A stretch of DNA of 64,000 nt, taken from positions 1,984,001-2,048,000 of the forward strand of contig CM066290.1 of NCBI GenBank assembly GCA_033816765.1. The letters are read 5' to 3'. The notes beneath the pieces were generated by a model, which did not search any database, was not told the origin of the DNA, and saw only the letters and a list, made by a program, of their open reading frames with translations. Shown here in pieces: positions 55,220-64,000 of this stretch. This DNA is from Nothopassalora personata. Its lineage: Eukaryota > Ascomycota > Dothideomycetes > Mycosphaerellales > Mycosphaerellaceae. The first letter of the stretch is position 1. Each line of letters begins with the position of its first letter. The position numbers were made by a program, and so were the translations under genes.

Positions 55220-58200
55220 ATGTCTGCCATATTCGCCAAAAAACGCCATCATGCGCGCCAGCGCACCACTTCAGGCTCAGTCTTAGGCTCGACGGATGTC
55301 AAGGTCAATGCCAATGCCAATGCCACACCCGAGCGCGAACGACCCAGCACCAATGCAGCGGCGGTGCTGGAAACACCGCTCGTCAGCCCGCTCCAGATGA
55401 CATTCGACTTCGAGCTGTCGCCACCGAGCACCGCCGACGACTTTCCGCGACTATCGCCCTTCTCACCCACCCTCGAAAGCCCGTCGTCAGCCCCACCACC
55501 ACCACCACCACCACCCCCACCACCCCCCCGACCGCAGACAAGCACGGGACTTGGCAGTCTGCGTAATGAAGATCAGCATCATGACAAACGCAACGGACTT
55601 GGTGCTGCTGGGCGGCACTCGCAGTCCGCCCCGACGCTGCCTCCCATACCCAGAGTGGCTAGCCAGGCCCATGGCTACATGAGCTCGCACTTGAACGAGA
55701 ATGTGAAGCCTGGCCGGCATAGCGCGAGCAACACGAGACATGTCAGTCAGGACTCCTTCAATATCGTCAGCGACAGCGCGCTGAATGCACGGCTGAGCTT
55801 CGAGCACCCGATGGACATGTTGCCATCGTTGTCAAGGGACTCGAGTCCGGCCTCGACGCCGCAGACCGCTGAAGGCACGAGCAACAACGGCACACCCAAG
55901 ATGGAATCTTCTCTGTTCCCTGCCAAGACGAGTGCATCCTTATTCCCATCGGCCTCTTCGAAGCAGGAGAGACCGCTGTCATCCTTGTCCCCGAATGTGC
56001 CCGTCATGAACAGGCAGTTCATCGACAGTCGAGATAAGCCTTACAGCCAGCCACCTCCGCGGCCTATCATGCCGCAGCACAACCACAGCACACCTCACCT
56101 CTATCAGCCTCAATCGCCTGCCATCGCTCGTGGACCGACTCCGATCTACGGCTCCCCCAAGAGCTTCATCAGTCCTCGGCCAAGCCTTCAGAACTTGTCG
56201 CAAACTAATCTCAGCGGATCCACCGCCAGACCTAGCACGCGAGCTTCTACCCAGGCCGCGCAACCGAGTACGTCGGTAACCACGATTGGGACTCCTTACG
56301 GAGCTACTGCGGACTCGTTTCCTTTGCCTCAGCACGTCATGACAAGACCGAAGACTCCAGGCGCAGCTGCGAGGATTGGTGGCCTTTCTGTGCCTACCCA
56401 CCATACTTCGTCATCCAGGACAGCGAATGGTGCTCGGCCTGTCGAGACAAAAGAACCCAAGAAGAAGCGACGGCTTACTCTCAACCCAATGGCCTTACTG
56501 CACCGAAGACATACGAGCCAGCTTCCCGAAGAGCTAGTTAAACAACGCCAGGAGCAAGAGCAGGCTCTCCAGAGGCAGCGTGATCTCTTGGTCTCTGGTG
56601 TGAATAAGCCGCCGCCCGATTTTGACCCGCGCATCAAGGGCAGGGTAGTGCACGACTTTAGTGCTCCGCGAGGCAAGCGTAACACGTTCGATGAGATCGA
56701 CATGGTGTCGATCATGTCGCCTCCGCTTTTACAGAGCACACAGAGCTCGCCCGTGGTGCCAACACTGTCAAGTCATCCACCGCTAAACACTTCAGTCCCA
56801 TATCGCGGATCCGACGGTGAGCAGACCGAGCGTCGAAGTGTGCATACGCCAGCATTCAAAGAACATCTGGACGAAGCTCCAGAGTCTTCCCGCCGGATCA
56901 GCTCGATACAGGCCGAAAGCCTTGAGAACAAAGACTTTTTGCAACGTGCAAGCAAGCACAATTCTACGCTAACAAACCTCTCGCAAGAGAGTGCAACTCT
57001 GCCGCCTTTTGCTAGGCGAAGTCAGATATTAGACCCTGGTCAAGCCGCTTTCTATAACGACGAGTCATCGAAAGCGTCCATGTCCAGCGACCAGGAGCGT
57101 GGTTCTAGTCTCGGGTCGAACAACGAAGTTAGCCCTGTCACTGCGAGAAGCAGTCAGCTTGTACAGCAGACACAGCAGGCTGATGTGCGCCAGAGTCAAA
57201 GCCCCGTGTCTCCTGCGAGTCCTGAAAGGCCCGGAGACAGTTTTCGACCTGTGTCCAGTATCAGCCCGACTCCACTGTCAAGCGATGGAGTACAGTCAGC
57301 CTCCCAACTCAACACTCCCAAACCCTGGAATAATAAAGACGTGAGCACGAATGAGATGATGTCTCGGCCCTACTCTGTAGTGATGGCGCCGCCAGCAATC
57401 TACACTGTTTCGGAAGGGTCGAACGGGAGTTCGCCGGTCCAAGGTCCATCGCGTGACTACAGCGAGCAACAGCCGCAGGTCGTGCTCCGTGGAGTCTCGA
57501 TCCGACACTCCAAAAGTAACGAGGGATTGAGTATATCGTCATTGCCACCACCGAAGATGCCAGGGTCTCATGGTTGCAGTATTTCGCCTGGAGCAAACTC
57601 ATCACGGGAAAGGCCCACAAACATGCCCACGCCTGAAAAGACACCGGAGCTGGAATCGATGGACTCTATCCAGTTCAAGCCTAATAATGATCAGCCGAAA
57701 TTGGCGGAGAAACGGCCATCTGCCGTAGGCCACACCCGGAAGACCTCTAACGTGCCTAGACATGCCAGTACAGCGTCAAGATTTTCCTTCCAGTTCGGGG
57801 GTAACGAGAGCGCGGCCCAAGAGCAAGCTCTTGAAGAGAAACATCGGAAGATGCGCAGTGGGCAAATTGCTCAGTCAATCCCTCGAGGACGCAGCCCAGA
57901 CGAGTTTGAGGAAGACGAGTTTGATGAAGATGCCATGTACGATATGGATGAGATGGAAATGGAGAACAGCCATGATGAGCCAGCGGTCGAGGCGCCGCCC
58001 ATTGCTGCACAGAGTGCGAACTACCTCCAACAAGCAAGGCAAGTCCTCCAACAGCAGGACAGCGATGACGAGTCTCACTACGGCGACGAGGTCACTGATG
58101 TCTTGGGCGAAGGCGATTTGCCATATCCGGATCATCCCGCGTTCCGCACGTGTTCAGCAGTATTCAACAACTACTCCCGGCCGGACTCGTACGTCTCTCA

Positions 58201-61200
58201 GGGTGGCCCTGGCGGATATTGGCGCGACAGTACCATCGATCACTATATGCGAGACGAGGCAGACCAACCACAGACCCCGAACCAAGGCTTCGAATTTGGA
58301 CTTCAGTCGACCATCCCCGAGCAGAATATGGCCACTGCAGAACGATCACAAACGGGGCTTTCCCCGATTCTTTCCGAATCTGGCAAAAGGCCAAGGCTGC
58401 CAGCGAGAGATAGCGGCAACAGCGAACGCAACCGTGCAGCAAGCGGCATGAGCTTCGGACAAGCAAGCACTACAGGATCGAGCACCGAACGCAATGCATC
58501 AGCTGGTGCGAGCACAGCCACGATGGACAGAGAGAACATTGTCAGCGGCGCAAGTTACTCCAGTGTCAGTGAGTCTGTCAAGTCGCCTATGCAGAGTACA
58601 TTTTACAAGCAGGCCGAGTTAGCGAAATCGTCGCCTCACCTCGCATCGGGGTCGTTCAGTCCACCGTTTCCAGATGAAAATGACAGCTGGCTTGGCGATG
58701 GTACTCGCATCACGAGTGGGACTTTAGCGTCTCCTCTGCAAAGCCCCCAGCGAGAAGCTGCATTGGTTAGTTTAGAAGCAAATAGCCGGATGCGCGCAAG
58801 ATCCAGCGAATCGGATAGCAGTCATCGGGACACTGAGCTAGACGGAGCACATTCGGCGGACAACCCCATCTTACCAACCACAGATAACAATGCCGACGCA
58901 GGCGGACTGGCAAGGAACGCCGTATCCAGCACACATGCTATATCGGAAACGCCCCGGCGAAGTCCGTACGATGACGGCAGGCGAAACGGTTCCATCGGTG
59001 CTCTTAGCTTCAGCTTCAGCGAGTCACCGGGCCAAAGGTCGCCGGGTCACCATTCCAGTGGCAGTGGTATGAGCTTCGAAGAATTCGCCAGAGGTGGCTT
59101 TTCACAAATGACCAGCCCAGCATTGCCAAGCAACGAACTGGGTCATGCTTATCGCAGCCCTCTCAGCCAAGGGGCATCACCAACTGCCGCGCAATCGGAC
59201 GGTGGGAGACGTCCCGGAAGCCCACCAAGCAAGAGTAATGGTTCTCCGACGGTGCCCGCCGGCCTTGGCTTGAATGTGTTTTCTGGATTCAACTTCAATC
59301 ATCAGCATTCGGTAACCGAGACCCCTGGTCCGAGCGTTACTCAGAAAGGCACTGCCAGTGCAGGCATCACTTCTCCCCAGGCTGGACTTACTGCGTCAAG
59401 CGCGCAGCCGAAGAAGCAGAGTCCAGCAGCGCCACGTGCAGACTGGAGTGAGCTCTCAAATTACACATCTCCATCCCTTGGCTTTGCTACCTCTGTGATG
59501 CCAACCATCGTCGCACCAGATACCATGGCAGTGACTGGCAAGGTTAACACCAACGATAGAAATGCCATACACAATGGCTCGCACGAGTCGGCGAATCAGA
59601 ATATGCCATATCGCGTCAGTTCTCCCGAGCGTATCCGTCCAGGTACTGAAATCAATGCGGACGACATGTATTTCGATGATGGCAATTTTGGTCAAGACAT
59701 CAATGGAGTCAATGGGAGCAGCATTGACGAAGACGCCTTCGACGATGACAGATTTCTTTCGCGGCCTGGGTTCATGAATCGATACATGCACGGCCGGGAC
59801 CACAGCGGGTTGTCCGCGTTAGGCACTGGCAGTGACGGACCCTATCCTGCGTTTGCTATGCCTAATGCCCACCGGACGAGCCAACGCTACTCATCGTTGA
59901 TGCTGGAAGATCTCCCGCTGCAAGCACCTCTCGATCCCAGGAACGTGCCTCAGCGTAATCCTTCGGAAGATGCGAAGCGTCTGGGACTGGGAAGCAGCGT
60001 ACCACCAGCTCCTGTACCGCAGAACGATAAAGAGGCATTCGATCGCATGCAGAAGAGCTTGCAGAGGTACCACTCTGCACTGGCCGATGCAGCCAATCGA
60101 GCAGCAATGGAGGGTCGCTTTGTGCGCGCGCCGAGCATCTCTACGACTCACAGCGCCGACAATACTCTGTCACTTCAGGTTAAGGACGCTCGGATGGGTG
60201 ACGATAGAAGCATATATTCTACGAGTATCGGGGACGATAGGAGTGTCTACTCGAACGGTGAAGATGGCGGCGAGGTTCACATGCCGTACCTAAACACTGG
60301 CAAGGGTCCAGATCGCCATGGCTCTGCATCTTCGCATTTGACCCATCTGACGAGCTACAGCCCTACCAAATTCAGCTTCGACTTCGGCTTCGAGCAAGAT
60401 CCTATCACGGACGACATCAACGAAGGCGCCTTTGACGATGATATGTTTGGCAACGATGACGACCTCGTAGCGGCAGCGAATGCCGAAGTGCTTGCTAGTG
60501 ATGACGGAGGATTCTACGGACAGGAATTTGGCTTCTACGGCAGACCTCGCAGCAATTCTGACGAAATGAGAGCCATTAATGGTGGCTACTTTGGCGAGGA
60601 TGGCGACGATGGTCTGACGCGCAACAAGAGCTTGAAAGAGCCTGATCTTACTCCCATCACCGAGCGTTCCGAGTTCAGCACTCGCAACAGCTTCGTAAGC
60701 CTCGGTGGTCCCTTTGGGCCCGCCAGCGCAAATCATTTTGGATCTATTTCCCCGGCTCTGGCACGACTCCCTGTTGACGGGCACGCGCCAGCATCGTTCG
60801 ATGAGCTGCGCAAACTACGAGGACAAGCTTTCGGTGGCGGTGGTGGCGCTCGCAGCAGCAACAGCAACAGCAGTGCCAGGAGCAATAGTAATCGCTCCAG
60901 TTCTCACTCATTGCAAGCTCTTAGCCCAAGTGTCGAGCTCAAGCCCGGTCCGCACGGCTCGGGGTACTTTGGTGGCGCATTCCCGACGCACTACGGCCAC
61001 GCTACAGACAGCAACAATGGCTCTCGCAACTCGAGCATTCCCAGCAGCGCACATCCAGCGTCTGGTCAGGGCCTTCAAGTCAGCGATAGACCGCAGAGCG
61101 CAGCTTCAAGCAACAGCATGCCATTGGGTATGGATCTGGATGCTACACCAAGGAAGAACACTGTCTCGATGGTGGAACCAACGACGGCGAAGAAGGTCGC

Positions 61201-61378
61201 AAACAATGGACAAAGTCATTCAAGTTCAGGAAGTGGCGCGGACTCTGTCACGTATGTCCGTGAGCCGGATCCGGAGCATAATGGGAAGCAGCGATGGGTA
61301 CTGGAGAAGAGGAGAACTAGCGAGCAGGGACAGCTTGAATTGATTGGGAGGGAACTTGTACAGGGAGGGTGGATTTGA
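55220..61378 (+). CDS. Very large intronless disordered protein, function unknown
   Basis: A single open frame of 2052 codons from ATG at 55220. The protein is Ser/Pro/Asn/Gly-rich and probably disordered over most of its length. Notable segments: a run of about twelve Pro near residue 95; a basic patch KKKRRLTLNPMALLHRRHTS near 415; PPPDFDPRIKGRVVHDFSAP; an acidic patch (FEEDEFDEDAMYDMDEMEME) near 905; YPDHPAFRTCSAVFNNYSRP; two Asp-rich patches near 1490 and 1740; and a C-terminal block (VTYVREPDPEHNGKQRWVLE) that is the most structured-looking part. The many SPxK/SP sites suggest kinase regulation. No enzymatic domain. An intron-free gene of this size stands out against its neighbours. Confidence 0.88.
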   Translation: MSAIFAKKRHHARQRTTSGSVLGSTDVKVNANANATPERERPSTNAAAVLETPLVSPLQMTFDFELSPPSTADDFPRLSPFSPTLESPSSAPPPPPPPPPPPPRPQTSTGLGSLRNEDQHHDKRNGLGAAGRHSQSAPTLPPIPRVASQAHGYMSSHLNENVKPGRHSASNTRHVSQDSFNIVSDSALNARLSFEHPMDMLPSLSRDSSPASTPQTAEGTSNNGTPKMESSLFPAKTSASLFPSASSKQERPLSSLSPNVPVMNRQFIDSRDKPYSQPPPRPIMPQHNHSTPHLYQPQSPAIARGPTPIYGSPKSFISPRPSLQNLSQTNLSGSTARPSTRASTQAAQPSTSVTTIGTPYGATADSFPLPQHVMTRPKTPGAAARIGGLSVPTHHTSSSRTANGARPVETKEPKKKRRLTLNPMALLHRRHTSQLPEELVKQRQEQEQALQRQRDLLVSGVNKPPPDFDPRIKGRVVHDFSAPRGKRNTFDEIDMVSIMSPPLLQSTQSSPVVPTLSSHPPLNTSVPYRGSDGEQTERRSVHTPAFKEHLDEAPESSRRISSIQAESLENKDFLQRASKHNSTLTNLSQESATLPPFARRSQILDPGQAAFYNDESSKASMSSDQERGSSLGSNNEVSPVTARSSQLVQQTQQADVRQSQSPVSPASPERPGDSFRPVSSISPTPLSSDGVQSASQLNTPKPWNNKDVSTNEMMSRPYSVVMAPPAIYTVSEGSNGSSPVQGPSRDYSEQQPQVVLRGVSIRHSKSNEGLSISSLPPPKMPGSHGCSISPGANSSRERPTNMPTPEKTPELESMDSIQFKPNNDQPKLAEKRPSAVGHTRKTSNVPRHASTASRFSFQFGGNESAAQEQALEEKHRKMRSGQIAQSIPRGRSPDEFEEDEFDEDAMYDMDEMEMENSHDEPAVEAPPIAAQSANYLQQARQVLQQQDSDDESHYGDEVTDVLGEGDLPYPDHPAFRTCSAVFNNYSRPDSYVSQGGPGGYWRDSTIDHYMRDEADQPQTPNQGFEFGLQSTIPEQNMATAERSQTGLSPILSESGKRPRLPARDSGNSERNRAASGMSFGQASTTGSSTERNASAGASTATMDRENIVSGASYSSVSESVKSPMQSTFYKQAELAKSSPHLASGSFSPPFPDENDSWLGDGTRITSGTLASPLQSPQREAALVSLEANSRMRARSSESDSSHRDTELDGAHSADNPILPTTDNNADAGGLARNAVSSTHAISETPRRSPYDDGRRNGSIGALSFSFSESPGQRSPGHHSSGSGMSFEEFARGGFSQMTSPALPSNELGHAYRSPLSQGASPTAAQSDGGRRPGSPPSKSNGSPTVPAGLGLNVFSGFNFNHQHSVTETPGPSVTQKGTASAGITSPQAGLTASSAQPKKQSPAAPRADWSELSNYTSPSLGFATSVMPTIVAPDTMAVTGKVNTNDRNAIHNGSHESANQNMPYRVSSPERIRPGTEINADDMYFDDGNFGQDINGVNGSSIDEDAFDDDRFLSRPGFMNRYMHGRDHSGLSALGTGSDGPYPAFAMPNAHRTSQRYSSLMLEDLPLQAPLDPRNVPQRNPSEDAKRLGLGSSVPPAPVPQNDKEAFDRMQKSLQRYHSALADAANRAAMEGRFVRAPSISTTHSADNTLSLQVKDARMGDDRSIYSTSIGDDRSVYSNGEDGGEVHMPYLNTGKGPDRHGSASSHLTHLTSYSPTKFSFDFGFEQDPITDDINEGAFDDDMFGNDDDLVAAANAEVLASDDGGFYGQEFGFYGRPRSNSDEMRAINGGYFGEDGDDGLTRNKSLKEPDLTPITERSEFSTRNSFVSLGGPFGPASANHFGSISPALARLPVDGHAPASFDELRKLRGQAFGGGGGARSSNSNSSARSNSNRSSSHSLQALSPSVELKPGPHGSGYFGGAFPTHYGHATDSNNGSRNSSIPSSAHPASGQGLQVSDRPQSAASSNSMPLGMDLDATPRKNTVSMVEPTTAKKVANNGQSHSSSGSGADSVTYVREPDPEHNGKQRWVLEKRRTSEQGQLELIGRELVQGGWI

Positions 61379-61970
61379 AAGGGAGGAGAACAGTCTTCCA
61401 GTGCAAATACTTTCTGTGGGCTTTTTGAAGTTCTGAGGCTTTTTGCGTTTAGCGTTGGCGTCTCTGAAGGAAATGGGTGAATATACCAGAGTCGCAACGG
61501 GATCTGCTGTGCAAGATTAGGCTGGGAGCAAGGAGACATGCTTGAGGATTGTACTATTAGTTCTATCTTGGCTTCGGTTGCACTCTGTGAGATGGAGTAG
61601 TTTCTGATGAGGCGAGAACATAGTGCATGATGCATGCTTCATATGATCAGCAATCCTCCTCCTTTTACATATCTTCTGGATGCAGCCCTCCTTCTTCGAG
61701 AAGTCTGCTCAGCTCAGCCATGACCATTCCGTGATATGCTGTGAATAGGCCCAAGGAGAGCTCGACGTGATCGCTCAACACACTAGATAGAGATTGGGCT
61801 CGGTGATCTAGGGCACACATAAGTTGGACATCGGCGGAGACGGGATGTATGGCGCCCAGTAGTAGGCCATGCATAGGAAGCTCGATTCGATCTCTTCTTA
61901 TTGCGAGCTGCCAATAAACATATCGTGCATTCGCGGTATGCTAAGCCGCATGAGATGATGGTCGTGGTGA
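61379..61970. other. Intergenic, convergent 3' ends
   Basis: 592 nt between the large plus-strand gene and the permease relic. Short frames only. Confidence 0.5.
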
Positions 61971-63603
61971 TCAGAGAACGTCCATACTGCTGCCGAAGCG
62001 AATACATAACGATATTGAAGTACAATTGATCAGAAAAACAGCCACATGCCAACTGCTTTGACGCGCTCCTTCCTTGCACTCTTGGCCCTTCGCCCAAGGA
62101 CTCAGCTCAACTTTCCGGAGCATCTCGTCGCGCTCTTCGATTGTGTAACCCTGGTCGTATCGATCAGTAACGAGGTCCATCTCCTCAAGCCTGACGAAAT
62201 GCGTCTTTTTCAGGAACTTCCAGCCAAGGTACATGACAAGCATGATGGGCAGCTCAACATAGAAACTGACGAAGTCGACACCCTTGAAGTTAGGCGAGAA
62301 GGAGGACCATCCTTGGACCAAGACAAGCACACTATTGAGCACGACTGAGGCTACGGGACCGTAGGGATATGTCCAGTTCTTGAAGGGGAGAAGATGCTCG
62401 AGGCCTTGCTGTCTTATGCCCGTGCGAAATCGTAGCGATGCGAGACCGATGGCGATCCAAGAGAGCTGATTCGAAACACCCACGATATTTTGAAGCCATG
62501 ACCACAGCTGTCCTGCGCCAATGTGGCTTGCGCCAAAGCAGAGTCCGCTGAGAGCTGCTGTCACAAGGACAGCGATCCAAGGGACATGGTGTCGGTTGAG
62601 CTGGCCGAGAAACTGAGGCGCGTGGCGGTTGACTGCTAAAGAGTACATCAACCGAGACCCTGCAAAAAACGCATGGTTACCAGCTGATATGACGCTCGTC
62701 ATGACGACAGCATTGATGAAGCTCCCAGCAGCTTTGCTTCCTGCCATTTGGAAGACGAGCGTGAAAGGCGATGTTCTAGCATCCTTCGTGGCCAGGTTGG
62801 GGGAGGTAGTCATACGGGACATTCAGGCCGATCATCATCAGTACGGAAAGGATATAGAATATCAAGATTCTCCAGAACACGTTCCGGACCACTTTGGGCA
62901 GTGTGCTTTGGGGGTCTTTGGTCTCGCCGGCGGTGATGGCGATGGATTCGGTGCCACCATATGCAAAGGAAGCCGTCACGAAGACACTCGCGAAGCCACC
63001 AATCCCGTTGACAAATGGAGCATCGCCCTGGTACCAGTATCAGAGACAATGTTCAAGGCGAGTAAGATGAAGAGGAATATCAAGCTCAATGCCCAGCCGG
63101 GAAAGTTGTCCGATGTGGTCCAGTACTGCAGTAAAGAGCTGCAGAGCCACCAGATCTGCTGCGGTGGACACAGCATCGTTGAACCAATAGTTCTGCCAAG
63201 TGTTAGCAATACCAAAACGTGTCCAAGGGAGTTCGTGCTGGCGTCCAGCTGCACCTCCTCCAACATACCCAAGTCAACGCAAATCCAAACGCATCGTCCA
63301 CAAATCGGCCAGCAAACGTGCAGAACGATCCAGCTACCGGTATGAATGCGGCCATCTCGCCCAGCGACAACATGGTTGATGAAGACGATAGCTCCAACGA
63401 TGGCATAGGCAATCAGCATCGAAGCAGGGCCGCCTTTCGCCAGTGAGCTGCCTGTACCAAGGAAGAGCCCGCGCGAGTGTTGGACTCATGGGCGCATCTG
63501 GTGGTGGCAGCAGTTCATTGTCGTGCGTGGGTACATAGTCGACCTCTGGTCCGGCCTTGTCCCCAATTCGCCCTTTCGAGACCTCGACATCGTGGGCTGC
63601 CAT
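61971..63603 (-). pseudogene. Amino acid permease (YAT family), broken
   Basis: Fragments in changing frames clearly derive from a fungal amino acid permease. The N-terminal tail starts at ATG 63603 (MAAHDVEVSKGR). It runs into RGLFLGTGSSLAKGGPASML but lacks the preceding TM1 segment (junction near 63467-63476). MLIAYAIVGAIVFINHVVA is separated by a frameshift (63357-63369) from EMAAFIPVAGSFCTFAGRFV. One normal 76-nt intron (63193-63268) precedes NYWFNDAVSTAADLVALQ. Another frameshift (63129-63138) leads to QYWTTSDNFPGWALSLIFLF. About 45-50 residues are then missing at about 63040. FAYGGTESIAITAGETKDP follows, and a 5-G run (62799-62803) shifts frame before NLATKDARTSPFTLVFQ. The C-terminal 270 codons are intact (YRFRTGI-type loop, FKNWTYPYGP, VRLEEMDLVTDR). 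It cannot make a transporter as read. Confidence 0.85.
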
Positions 63604-64000
63604 GGGCGGATGATTGTCGCCCACCGGAAATGATTCTCTCGAAGAAGAGTAGTGAGTGGCAGTCGTCTTACCATTCTGATGAGCTTCAGCTGCCCCCTGT
63701 CAGGTCCAAATGATTGATTGCCTTGGTATAGATAGGCCGAGGCTAGACGAGGTTTGCAACACTTATGGAGTAGAACTAGTTCAGAACACACACCGCCGCA
63801 CGATCATTATCTCCTCTGACATGGAGCCACTCGTGCAGTAGAGATTTCGATCGAGCACACATTATCCCAAGTTATTGCTATTACAGTACAAATGGCCTGA
63901 CTTCCACCATTGCTCAGATGCCTATTGTGGTGCATATAGACAGAAGGAACGTTCAGTTGACGTACGATTCAAGACAGCGTGCTCGAGCTCTTTTAACAAT
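63604..64000. other. Permease 5' flank
   Basis: 397 nt to the window edge, no gene seen. Confidence 0.5.

Overview
The window reads as a filamentous ascomycete genome, probably a dothideomycete. Genes are split by short introns (mostly 47-119 nt, GTRNGT donors, CTRAC-like branch points, YAG acceptors). Base composition is mildly GC-rich. The protein families present (DUF6590, DUF1989, DUF2439, Say1-type hydrolase, hybrid histidine kinase, YAT-type amino acid permease) are typical of such fungi. The class assignment is inference. No rRNA, tRNA, CRISPR array or intact transposon was recognised.

Left third (1-24 kb): a TatD-type nuclease without a recognisable N-terminus, a mitochondrial-looking DnaJC28/DUF1992 protein, two uncharacterised genes, then a compact minus-strand block of three genes: DNA polymerase eta (RAD30), a DUF2439 protein of the Mte1/Dbl2/ZGRF1 type, and a RING finger protein with Met/Gly-rich, RGG and RS-like tails. 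The first two families both act on damaged or stalled replication forks. The RING gene shares a divergent promoter with an ER-type alpha/beta hydrolase (Say1-like).

Middle (24-46 kb): a gene-poor stretch holds a decayed ankyrin-repeat gene. It is followed by an F-box protein, a DUF1295 membrane protein, a CxxC-repeat protein gene with no long ORF, a hybrid histidine kinase with two apparent frame lesions, a DHCR24-like FAD oxidoreductase, an omega-type glutathione transferase, a coiled-coil protein and a DUF6590 protein.

Right third (46-64 kb): a TA-richer pocket carries a small six-cysteine protein gene visible only after splicing, plus eroded coding fragments. Then come a DUF1989 protein whose domain is split by a long charged insertion, a secreted protein with a cysteine-rich C-terminal module, a 2052-residue intronless disordered protein, and an amino acid permease broken by deletions and frameshifts.

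Most gene models below were assembled by hand from reading frames and splice sites. Where summed exons are a multiple of three and the joined protein matches a family, the model is firm. Where a start is not visible this is stated.
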